Positions 33,860 through 40,305 of a stretch of 40,305 nucleotides of DNA are shown one piece after another. The stretch spans positions 1 to 40,305 of the forward strand of contig JACMKU010000094.1 in assembly GCA_014379965.1 (NCBI GenBank). Reading direction: 5' to 3'. How positions within the stretch are numbered: the stretch's first letter is position 1; each line of letters opens with the position of its first letter. Made by a program: the position numbers and the translations under genes. The stretch comes from Chitinophagaceae bacterium. Its GTDB lineage: Bacteria > Bacteroidota > Bacteroidia > Chitinophagales > Chitinophagaceae. Below the pieces are notes generated by a model. That model was not told the origin of the DNA and did no database searches. It saw nothing but the letters and a program-made list of their open reading frames with translations.

Positions 33860-34364
33860 GAGATTTTTTTATTTCAATGGTTAGCTTAACAGGAGCTGGT
33901 TGATTGCCACCAAAGAACAACCCCAGTCTAAAACCCAACTTTTTCTTATGCCGGTAGTCAATGTGGTACATTCCAATTGTTCGCTTTTCCACCTTATCTG
34001 AAACAGTGAATCGGTAATGGCCTGCGTACTTTTCAATCCGCATGATGTACGGCTTATTGGCAACAACTGCGCATAGATCCTTCATGATTCGCAGACCATC
34101 GACATAACAGTAGGCTGAAAGAATGAACCGGTTTCCTAACTGATCATATCGCCACCCAAACCGTGCTGATTCCCGGTGATGGCCCGGGAAGTAACCAATG
34201 CCAAACAGTTTGTTGTGATCGGCATGGTCCTCGCCCTCGAGGTAATACTTCGTAGAGAAAAAGAATTTCACTTCTTTTTCCATCACCTTTTTATTAAACC
34301 AGAGGGCGAGCTGCAGCCACCAGAACGCTGGTCGGTGTTTTCCTTTATGGATGACCCATTTCAT
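33852..34364 (-). CDS. Phage protein of unknown function
   Basis: The 170-residue protein has no signal peptide. It is rich in aromatic and basic residues with alternating strand-like segments such as RFILSAYCYVDGLRIM, YIMRIEKYAGHYRFTV and PVKLTIEIKKSHG, which suggest a beta-sandwich. No motif was recognised. It overlaps the GH108 gene by eight bases and follows the spanin-like gene without a gap, so it is co-expressed with lysis genes. It could be a structural decoration protein or a carbohydrate-binding partner of the endolysin; neither can be supported further. Confidence 0.65.
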   Translation of the reverse strand: MKWVIHKGKHRPAFWWLQLALWFNKKVMEKEVKFFFSTKYYLEGEDHADHNKLFGIGYFPGHHRESARFGWRYDQLGNRFILSAYCYVDGLRIMKDLCAVVANKPYIMRIEKYAGHYRFTVSDKVEKRTIGMYHIDYRHKKKLGFRLGLFFGGNQPAPVKLTIEIKKSHG

Positions 34365-34682
34365 CTATCGGTTCGATGTGACAGCCCAATAGATAACCCA
34401 AGCTGCGATTTGCAGAGCAACAAAGAATCGGAACTGGACCACTTTGTAAATAGGAACGTTTCCCTGGTTATCCAGAACAACATTCCCTTTGTCGTGCGTG
34501 GAGTTACTTCTGCTCGCCCTGTAGGAAACATACAGAAACCAAAGACTGCCAAGAAAAGGAAGCCAAAACACCACCCACAGCCCCTCCGACCAAACGGATT
34601 TGGTCGGATCGTCGTGAAATTTTACGCAGCCCGTTAAGGCCATCGTCATAAACAAGAATAGAAACAGAATAGTCGTTTTCAT
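34365..34682 (-). CDS. Internal in-frame start: small membrane lipoprotein
   Basis: ATG at 34682 lies in the frame of the spanin-like gene and is preceded by AGGAG (34688-34692) at five-base spacing, a rare Shine-Dalgarno for this genome. The 105-residue product would begin MKTTILFLFLFMTMALTGC with a lipobox. Two hydrophobic segments follow, WVVFWLPFLGSLWFLYV and FFVALQIAAWVIYWAV. It is probably made on its own, either in addition to the long form or as the only product of this half. Function is unknown; a lysis or superinfection-exclusion role is a guess. Confidence 0.55.
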   Translation of the reverse strand: MKTTILFLFLFMTMALTGCVKFHDDPTKSVWSEGLWVVFWLPFLGSLWFLYVSYRASRSNSTHDKGNVVLDNQGNVPIYKVVQFRFFVALQIAAWVIYWAVTSNR

Positions 34683-35357
34683 AAAAACTCCTTTTATTAA
34701 TGATAAAATTGGTTTGCGTAATAGAAAGCCCACAACAGCCGATATAATCGCCAGCAGTAACCACCATCGCGTTTTCGCTTTTCCCTTCCAACTGGACACT
34801 TGGCTTTTTAGGGTTTCGTTTTCGGCCATCAGCTTCACGTTAGTATCTGTGCATGATTCCACTTGATTCTCCAGTTGTTTTTCCCGGGCCGGATCCTTTA
34901 TGTACTCAATGGCTGGCGCAATTGCATTTGTAGCGCCTCTCACTTCCCTGAGTTGCTTTTCAGCGGTATTGGCTCGCCTTGTCTCGTTGGCCGTGATTCG
35001 GTATAGTTCATCCTTGATGCTGTCACAGAGGGCCAGGTTATATCCGCGCATGCTGTCAGATCGGAGACGATCAATGGCCTCGACCATGTTAGCTGCAGAG
35101 GCGCTATCGAGAATCCTCTGCTTCTCTACTTCATCGAATAGAGAGTCAATCACCTTCTTGCTTTGGACAAAGGCGCTGCTGTCATGGCGGATTGTCGGAC
35201 ATCCATAATGATCAGCGCAATAGTCTGCAGCAGCCTTAGGATTTCGATTGAAAGTGTCTACCGCCTTCTTTACTGGATTGCAACTCGAAAGACAGCCGAC
35301 CAGAATGCTGAGGGCAGCTACTAGTTGAATGAGCCTTACTGGATGGATTAATTTCAT
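34365..35357 (-). CDS. u-spanin-like lipoprotein fused in frame to a second membrane lipoprotein
   Basis: The 330-residue frame has two parts. Residues 1-225 start with a lipoprotein signal (VGCLSSCN), continue with a long charged helical region (about 65-195, coiled-coil-like) and end in a hydrophobic segment WWLLLAIISAVVGFLL. This order of lipid anchor, periplasmic coil and C-terminal membrane segment is that of unimolecular spanins, which fuse inner and outer membranes at lysis. At residue 226 a new lipoprotein signal begins (MKTTILFLFLFMTMALTGC), followed by two more hydrophobic segments. An AGGAG five bases before this internal ATG suggests it is also a separate start. The gene overlaps the holin-like gene by four bases. 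Confidence 0.75.
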   Translation of the reverse strand: MKLIHPVRLIQLVAALSILVGCLSSCNPVKKAVDTFNRNPKAAADYCADHYGCPTIRHDSSAFVQSKKVIDSLFDEVEKQRILDSASAANMVEAIDRLRSDSMRGYNLALCDSIKDELYRITANETRRANTAEKQLREVRGATNAIAPAIEYIKDPAREKQLENQVESCTDTNVKLMAENETLKSQVSSWKGKAKTRWWLLLAIISAVVGFLLRKPILSLIKGVFMKTTILFLFLFMTMALTGCVKFHDDPTKSVWSEGLWVVFWLPFLGSLWFLYVSYRASRSNSTHDKGNVVLDNQGNVPIYKVVQFRFFVALQIAAWVIYWAVTSNR

Positions 35358-35746
35358 GGCTTATCATTTACAGGTACAGTTGGAACAACCTTTTCCCCGG
35401 TGGCCGCTTCGTATTTGGCGACGGCTTCGGGCAATGGAGTTTCCTTTTTCTTCTTGCCAAACTTCTTCTCAACCCATTCGAACACGCTTTCGGCAATCAA
35501 TTCGTAGAAGGAGGTTACCACCAGGTAGGTGATAAACAGGTTTGCTATTTCGCTTTTTGATATCCCCGCAGTATAGTACTTGATGGCCAAGTAAATCAAA
35601 CCAAAGCCCGAAGCGAAAGCCAAAAAATTCAGGGAGTCTTTTTTACTCAACCTGAAATACTTCTGCCCCCAATAGCGGCCTCCGATCAGGATGATACCTG
35701 CGAAGAGCCAATCAATGCTGTTTAATATCAAATAGAACTTCTCCAT
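35354..35746 (-). CDS. Holin-like small membrane protein
   Basis: The 130-residue protein has three hydrophobic segments (about 8-24, 41-60, 68-85). It ends in a hydrophilic, lysine-rich tail (EKKFGKKKKETPLPEAVAKY). Size, number of segments and charged C-terminus suit a phage holin, as does its place in the lysis module two to three genes before the endolysin. No family motif was recognised, so the call rests on topology and context. Its stop overlaps the start of the spanin-like gene (ATGA), and it follows the next gene upstream after five bases. Confidence 0.6.
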   Translation of the reverse strand: MEKFYLILNSIDWLFAGIILIGGRYWGQKYFRLSKKDSLNFLAFASGFGLIYLAIKYYTAGISKSEIANLFITYLVVTSFYELIAESVFEWVEKKFGKKKKETPLPEAVAKYEAATGEKVVPTVPVNDKP

Positions 35747-35751
35747 GATGG

Positions 35752-36129
35752 TTATTTTATGTGGTTTTTAATATCCTGAACCTGGCGATTGAGCATCCCA
35801 ATCTTTTCATCGTAATCCTGCCTTTGTATTTCCATGCGTATGTCGCAATCAATCCGCTCCTGATCTAATAGTTTTTCGAACCTGGTTCGCTCGTTCTGGA
35901 GCATGAGATTTAAGAATTCTCTCTCTTCAGAATGCACTCGCCTCATGCTATCGATCACCCCTTGCCAGCCGGTACTCCACGAAGTGGATTCGATGGAATG
36001 AGCTTCAGCAAGCGTCTTTTTTTCCCTTGCTTTATCGTTTTTTTTGAATCTAGCCCACTGTATCCCCACTACGATAATAGCACCGATGCTGAGAGCTGAT
36101 AGTATGTCACGTACAGAATCCCAATTCAT
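35752..36129 (-). CDS. Small phage protein with one membrane segment and a coiled coil
   Basis: The 125-residue protein has an N-terminal membrane segment (DILSALSIGAIIVVGIQWA). A basic stretch (RFKKNDKAREKKTLAEA) and a long charged helix to the C-terminus (about 55-125, NERTRFEKLLDQERIDCDIR region) follow. The layout resembles inner-membrane spanins or phage membrane scaffolds, but no lipoprotein partner overlaps it in the usual nested way. Two bases separate it from the pectate-lyase-like gene upstream. Function is not known. Confidence 0.6.
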   Translation of the reverse strand: MNWDSVRDILSALSIGAIIVVGIQWARFKKNDKAREKKTLAEAHSIESTSWSTGWQGVIDSMRRVHSEEREFLNLMLQNERTRFEKLLDQERIDCDIRMEIQRQDYDEKIGMLNRQVQDIKNHIK

Positions 36130-36131
36130 GA

Positions 36132-37727
36132 TTATTTTCCCTTTTGCCTCAGCCGTTGAACGGCATTGTTAAAAAACTGTTCAAGGCTTCGGATTAAAAA
36201 ATCGTCGACAGCATTGGCAACGACCTCGTAAGCGTCGTTTGAAATCTTTCCGCTCAGTTCCTTCATAAACGCTCCCTTTACATGTTCAGAAGGTTGTCCC
36301 TTTGCGTCTAGTAAGTAGTATCCGATGTGTTGCCGAATGAAATTTTGATAGTCGTAGTACGACATAAGAGGAATGGCTGACGTGTCCACCTTTGGTTCCT
36401 CGATCTTTGCTTTTCCTTTACCAGATTTAGTGGGAATGGAATCGTTCCACTGAAGGAAAGATTGCTTTCCCGATACTCGAGCTGCTGGTACTGGTGATGG
36501 TGAGGGGCATCCCCGAAGCGTCACTGCATTGATCAAACTATTGTCAACACTATTCCTAACTGATGGGCCTACGTTCCTAAGCACATCACGAGCCGCATCA
36601 CACGCCGGCTGTGGGGCGATCTTGTATAGCGTTGAAATAACGTACTCTGCATGATTGGACTTACTGTTAGGGTTGACATTCGCATTACCGCTGACGTTTC
36701 CAGCGATATAAGCCGACCCGCTATTACCTCCATAACCATCGTCAGGTTGTGCGGCAGAGCCCGGATTGGTTTGACTATAGAAGTAATTGTTAACGAGATT
36801 GCCTGTCGCGCCATATGCAACACTCGCACCGTAGCCTGATCCTTCCCCATTATTGCGACCCCATTGCCATACAATATTATTCCTGAAATCAATATTTGGA
36901 GAACCTACCGGTGAGTAGTTAGCGTGAACATGAGGATTGCGCTCGCCGACTCCACGATCAGTCAGGGAGCTGAAAAGATTATGATGAACACTAACGTTCC
37001 GTGCTGTCACCAGCATGGCGCCGGACCAATTGGGCTTACCACCACCGATGATGCAATACTGGACGGTGACGTTGGTACCACCGGCTACATCGATATTTCC
37101 ATCCTGGTTATCATAGGAGGTGCAATTGGTGATCAGGATATTACTCGCGCCATTGATTACATTGATACCATCATTGCCCGCATTACGAACATGTACACCT
37201 TTGAGAATATTGTGATGGCAACCGGTCCCATCGAAGCTGATACCATCCCCATTATAATCGTTGTCGATCGTGATGTTTTGGCCACTTGCATCAATGGTCA
37301 AATAAGAAATACCAGCAAGATTAAACCGGCCGATTATGGTGCCGGAAACATTGAAGAGGATGGTGCGATTACTTCCAATACCGTTGGCTAGAGATCCTGG
37401 TCCGCTCTTCTCGAGGTTGGTAACGCGATAGACAGCCGTGCTCTTTGATCCACCAACCGCTTGCGATCCGAAGCCTTGTGCAATAGTGGAAGGTACAGAT
37501 GGCGGAGGAGTGACAACTGTGTCGACAGGTGGAGGAGTGACTACTGGTGCCTTATACTTCTTGACAGTTCGGGAGAAGAATGCAGATGTCCCTGGATCAA
37601 AAGTTGGTGGCTTTCCCGGTACATACTCATAAACAACCGTGTCCTTGTTTAACAAAATCTCAGAGTAAGTCTGTCCGTGGCAGACCAAAGAAAAAAGCAT
37701 CGTGGTTAGTAATAGTAGTCGTTTCAT
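36132..37727 (-). CDS. Pectate-lyase-like parallel beta-helix protein with signal peptide, in the phage module
   Basis: The 531-residue protein starts MKRLLLLTTMLFSLVCHGQ, a Sec signal. A proline-rich linker (about 60-82) leads to a right-handed beta helix. The family-like features are GFGSQAVGGSKSTAVYRVTN, GPGSLANGIGSNRTILFNVS, then ITIDNDYNGDGISFDGTG, and VSVHHNLFSSLTDRGVGERN with the conserved His/Asn and Arg region of PL1-type lyases. A C-terminal domain (about 430-531) is helical and unlike pectate lyases. It may be a tail-associated polysaccharide depolymerase or a cargo gene secreted by the lysogen. Eleven bases separate it from the tail-fibre gene. Confidence 0.8.
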   Translation of the reverse strand: MKRLLLLTTMLFSLVCHGQTYSEILLNKDTVVYEYVPGKPPTFDPGTSAFFSRTVKKYKAPVVTPPPVDTVVTPPPSVPSTIAQGFGSQAVGGSKSTAVYRVTNLEKSGPGSLANGIGSNRTILFNVSGTIIGRFNLAGISYLTIDASGQNITIDNDYNGDGISFDGTGCHHNILKGVHVRNAGNDGINVINGASNILITNCTSYDNQDGNIDVAGGTNVTVQYCIIGGGKPNWSGAMLVTARNVSVHHNLFSSLTDRGVGERNPHVHANYSPVGSPNIDFRNNIVWQWGRNNGEGSGYGASVAYGATGNLVNNYFYSQTNPGSAAQPDDGYGGNSGSAYIAGNVSGNANVNPNSKSNHAEYVISTLYKIAPQPACDAARDVLRNVGPSVRNSVDNSLINAVTLRGCPSPSPVPAARVSGKQSFLQWNDSIPTKSGKGKAKIEEPKVDTSAIPLMSYYDYQNFIRQHIGYYLLDAKGQPSEHVKGAFMKELSGKISNDAYEVVANAVDDFLIRSLEQFFNNAVQRLRQKGK

Positions 37728-37738
37728 TTTTTTAAATA

Positions 37739-40305
37739 TTAATTGACTGTGAAATAGTTTATCGCAGTTAGTGTCTGGACAGCCTCGTTGTCAGCAGAGC
37801 CTTGCCCCGTTCCTTTAAAAGTTATTGCGCCAGATGTCGTTTCTCCTGGAGTGGTATAGAATCCAAGGGGTCCAGAAAATCCAAGCGTATTTCCTGAGAT
37901 GGAAACCTGTGCTAGTTGTGTGGAGGCCCCAGTCCTAATAATTACGCCGGAGAAACAAAGGTTTTCGGTAGCGTTAGTTGTTGCCGTGGCGATCACCGTA
38001 GCGCCGAAATAGATATTGATTGTCTTCCCTGATGATGCTGTGACGTAAGTGGCAAACTCTAGCCGATCGCCATCTTGAGAGAGCGTGCCTGCTGGAATTG
38101 ATACTGTCTGGAGATCATCCTCACCACCTCCGACATTTCCAACCGCTGTAGTTACGGTCTTCAGCGTCCCACCAAGTCCAAACCGGACGTTGTTTGTTTT
38201 TGTCAGGTAAAAACCATGTCGCCTCTCGAATGCACCCGCTTCAGGAGTGGACATTAGTGATCCATCATCAATCTTCATTGAAGCAGATCCCGCTGAAGTT
38301 GTTGTTGCTGGCAAATGCCACCTGGCGCTGATCGATGCCGGTGCAATACCTACACTAAAACTTCCCGCTAGTGTGGTGCCGGTGCCGCTCGCGTCTTTAC
38401 CCATAATTCCGTTGCCGATGTTGACCGTGTTCGAACCCGTTGCGGTTGGCACATCTATATCATGTCCGATAACAATGTTCTTCGTTCCTGTAGTGATATT
38501 ATCTCCGGCCTTGTATCCAATTAAGGTGTTATTGCTACCCGTCGTTACTGTAAACCCTGCCTGATCTCCTATTGCTGTGTTGTTTGAATAACTCTGGCCG
38601 GACGCTCCAAACATCGCCTGGAACCCGATACCTGTATTACCGCTACCGGTCTGGTTATAGTACATTGTTTGTTGGGAGAATCCAGTGTTTTCGGTGCCGG
38701 TAGAATTGCTGAATAGGGCATAATAACCCATGGCATTATTGGAACTGGCCGTTGAATTGTACAACGCGTTATTCCCTACAGCTGTGTTGTATTGAGCCGA
38801 TGTAATTAGTTGCAACGCGCCCCCTCCTACTGCGGTATTATAATTTGCTGTCGTCGCCGCATACATGGACGCCTCACCAACCGATACGTTACCGATACCA
38901 GTAGTCATTCCGCGAGCGGCTCTGCTTCCAACTCCCGTATTAGAGGATCCTGTTGTGTTTGATAGCCCCGCATCCGTTCCCGCATAATAATTATATCCGG
39001 CCCCTGCTGCTAGAGATGCGCCACCATTGCCCACATACATCACGTTGGTATAGCCGGATGGTATGTAAATGACTTGCGTGCCCCTGACCAGGTATTTTCC
39101 TGTCGTATTGATGTCAGAGGAGAATACTTTAGCACCAGATATGGTCTGCGAAGTACTCTTTGTGACCAGGTATGTGGTGTCCGCAATGATGGTTCCAGTG
39201 GAAGTGATAGGACCTCCAGACAACCCTAGTCCAGTGGCCACATTCGTAACGCCTCCGCCCGCTGGCGCTGACCATGCCGGAATACCAGAAGCAAGTGTGA
39301 GCACATGACCATTCGTGCCGGCTGGCAACCGGGTGAACAAGCCGCTTCCGTTTCGATAATATATGTCACCCGTTGCATCGGACCCAACATTGATAACTGG
39401 AGTCGAAAGCGTTGGTGATGTCGAGAAAACAAGGTTGGTTGAAGCAGTCCCGGTAGTGCCTGTCGCAGCATCCAAATATGCTATTTGGGTTGCCGTAGTT
39501 GTTGAGTGCGTCGGTACACCAAAGCCGTCGCTTATTAATGCCCTGCTCGCGGTGATTGCGGCGACCTCCGACAATGTACTACCGTTGCTCGCATAATAGG
39601 CGAGCCTATACTGATTACCCGTATTGACGGAACCAGAAACAGCGTTTTGCCATGCGGGTACGCCCGACACAACGGTTAACACTTGCCCGTTGGTTCCTAT
39701 GGGAAGCCGGGCTGGAGTGCTACCGGAAGAAGAATAAATAACATCTGCTGTTGTTGTCATAGGGTTGATCATACCAGTTGCCCCAATTATATCACCTTGT
39801 GCTCGCAGCCTGTAAATTCCTGAGATGGCGTCTTTTACCCACACGCTGTCGCCAGCGGAAGTAGATTGATAGTAATAACCAGTGCTTACCCTCATGGTGT
39901 CCTGCACATAAAGAGTACCGTTAACATATCCTCGCCCGTTAATAGTGACACTATCGTCACCTACCTCTAAATCTCCAATAAGATCTCCACCTGAATGACC
40001 ACCAAACAACTGGACTTTTGAATTGGCGGTGAAAGTTCTCATCATAAACATATTTCTCGCTGCTCCAATTCCCGCTAGTCTCGCGCCGTAGAATAAGCCA
40101 GCGACTTCCACCCCACGGTCATCAAAATATTGTCCTCCGATATATCCAACAGAGTCGTGATTCTTAAGGCCGTAGAGAACCCCGTTACGAACGAGCTTAG
40201 AGATTTGGAGCGCGTGAGAGCTGAATGCTGTGCCCCCAAGGTTAGTCCCCCCCGCGGGGTGGGGACGGGAGACGTGAAGGGGGCGTGGGGGGGGGGAGGG
40301 AGGGG
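37739..40305 (-). CDS. Phage tail fibre / receptor-binding protein, N-terminus beyond the window
   Basis: The frame is open from its stop at 37739 past a GTG at 40111 and continues to about 40250 (upstream residues include LRNG-type KLVRNGVLYGLKNHDSVG), so the true start lies outside. The protein is rich in Gly, Thr, Ser and Asn. It contains two copies of the tail-fibre motif P-x-GTNGxVLTxxSGxPAW. A long left-handed beta-roll region resembles the YadA head (units like YNTAVGNNAL), and the C-terminal ~170 residues look like a jelly-roll tip. It should be a trimeric host-recognition fibre. The final ~55 bases of the window are unreliable. Confidence 0.85.
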   Translation of the reverse strand, partial: PPSPPPRPLHVSRPHPAGGTNLGGTAFSSHALQISKLVRNGVLYGLKNHDSVGYIGGQYFDDRGVEVAGLFYGARLAGIGAARNMFMMRTFTANSKVQLFGGHSGGDLIGDLEVGDDSVTINGRGYVNGTLYVQDTMRVSTGYYYQSTSAGDSVWVKDAISGIYRLRAQGDIIGATGMINPMTTTADVIYSSSGSTPARLPIGTNGQVLTVVSGVPAWQNAVSGSVNTGNQYRLAYYASNGSTLSEVAAITASRALISDGFGVPTHSTTTATQIAYLDAATGTTGTASTNLVFSTSPTLSTPVINVGSDATGDIYYRNGSGLFTRLPAGTNGHVLTLASGIPAWSAPAGGGVTNVATGLGLSGGPITSTGTIIADTTYLVTKSTSQTISGAKVFSSDINTTGKYLVRGTQVIYIPSGYTNVMYVGNGGASLAAGAGYNYYAGTDAGLSNTTGSSNTGVGSRAARGMTTGIGNVSVGEASMYAATTANYNTAVGGGALQLITSAQYNTAVGNNALYNSTASSNNAMGYYALFSNSTGTENTGFSQQTMYYNQTGSGNTGIGFQAMFGASGQSYSNNTAIGDQAGFTVTTGSNNTLIGYKAGDNITTGTKNIVIGHDIDVPTATGSNTVNIGNGIMGKDASGTGTTLAGSFSVGIAPASISARWHLPATTTSAGSASMKIDDGSLMSTPEAGAFERRHGFYLTKTNNVRFGLGGTLKTVTTAVGNVGGGEDDLQTVSIPAGTLSQDGDRLEFATYVTASSGKTINIYFGATVIATATTNATENLCFSGVIIRTGASTQLAQVSISGNTLGFSGPLGFYTTPGETTSGAITFKGTGQGSADNEAVQTLTAINYFTVN
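38411..38950 (-). repeat. Coding repeat: YadA-like beta-roll units in the tail fibre
   Basis: About eight degenerate units of roughly 20-26 residues share the core NTAxGxxAL/NTxIGxxA, for example SSNTGVGSRAA, YNTAVGGGAL, YNTAVGNNAL, GNTGIGFQAM, NNTAIGDQAG and NNTLIGYKAG. Such units build left-handed beta-rolls in trimeric adhesins and phage fibres. Copy number could change by recombination and alter fibre length. Confidence 0.75.
40250..40305. other. G-rich low-complexity window end, probable sequence artefact
   Basis: The final stretch is almost only C then G with runs of up to ten G, unlike the balanced tail-fibre sequence before it. Translation in the tail-fibre frame becomes poly-Gly/Pro-like. 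A fragment GACGGGAGACG within it resembles the GGGAGAC heptamer at 27493, but a low-quality contig end is the simpler reading. Confidence 0.6.

Larger units (their letters stand above)
31507..40305. mobile_element. Prophage or phage-derived island integrated at tRNA-Lys, left end
   Basis: A tyrosine integrase directly follows the tRNA-Lys 3' end. A single minus-strand block runs from the right window edge down to a terminator at 33091-33116: tail fibre, pectate-lyase-like protein, small membrane proteins, spanin-like lipoprotein, GH108 endolysin and lipoprotein. Gene overlaps of 4-8 bases and gaps of at most 11 bases mark one operon. The tRNA 3' end should be one attachment site, with the other beyond the window. 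Structural head genes and replication genes are not in view, so completeness is unknown. Confidence 0.85.

Noticed and set aside
34176..34637. Plus-strand 153-residue open frame opposite the phage lysis genes
   Set aside because: It is antisense to two well-supported phage genes, has no recognisable motif and an unusual basic composition.
40250..40305. Another GGGAGAC-type array at the right edge
   Set aside because: Only one unit-like fragment is present within G homopolymers typical of a bad sequence end.

Overview
The window looks like a contig piece from a member of the Bacteroidota, most likely the Chitinophagaceae (family level is inference). The reasons are two secreted proteins with type IX secretion C-terminal sorting domains, outer-membrane beta-barrel receptors with carboxypeptidase-regulatory-like N-termini, a BshC bacillithiol enzyme, several TAnnTTTG promoter boxes, and few Shine-Dalgarno sequences.

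Layout. 1-524 is the N-terminus of a membrane sensor cut by the window edge. 669-8233 holds purK and purE on the plus strand, separated by a minus-strand tripartite RND efflux operon (adaptor, pump, TolC-like channel; 7476-1931). 8241-11338 holds a lipoprotein, a CBS-pair protein and bshC. 11421-21372 contains all four enzymes of trans-4-hydroxy-L-proline catabolism: 4-hydroxyproline 2-epimerase, FAD-dependent D-hydroxyproline dehydrogenase, a DapA-family deaminase and alpha-ketoglutarate semialdehyde dehydrogenase. Together they would convert hydroxyproline to 2-oxoglutarate. A Gfo/Idh oxidoreductase, a membrane fatty-acid hydroxylase-like protein and a secreted DUF885 peptidase lie among them. 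21925-31198 carries two TonB-type outer-membrane proteins, an MmcQ/YjbR protein, a small Cys-rich secreted protein, a GNAT acetyltransferase and two T9SS cargo proteins.

At 31507 a tRNA-Lys(CTT) marks the start of a prophage or phage-like island: a tyrosine integrase directly follows the tRNA, and a tightly packed minus-strand module runs to the right edge (tail fibre, pectate-lyase-like protein, two small membrane proteins, spanin-like lipoprotein, GH108 endolysin, small lipoprotein, terminator). The last ~55 bases are G-rich low-complexity sequence that looks like a poor contig end.

The most unusual structure is not a gene. At eight or nine places, nearly always at a stop codon, the intergenic DNA is a degenerate tandem array with a strict 7-, 8- or 9-bp period. 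Each locus has its own word (GTGAATA, AGTTTAAT, GATTNGGTT, CCTATGTA, GTTGCCTG, GGGAGAC, AATGTAA), and most have a complementary array 35-185 bp away (470 bp in one case). In the best cases this gives perfect inverted arms of 19, 27 and 32 bp. Other points of interest are a GH108 endolysin whose peptidoglycan-binding domain seems split between two overlapping genes, a u-spanin-like gene fused in frame to a second lipoprotein with its own Shine-Dalgarno, and two genes whose promoter boxes imply leaderless mRNAs.
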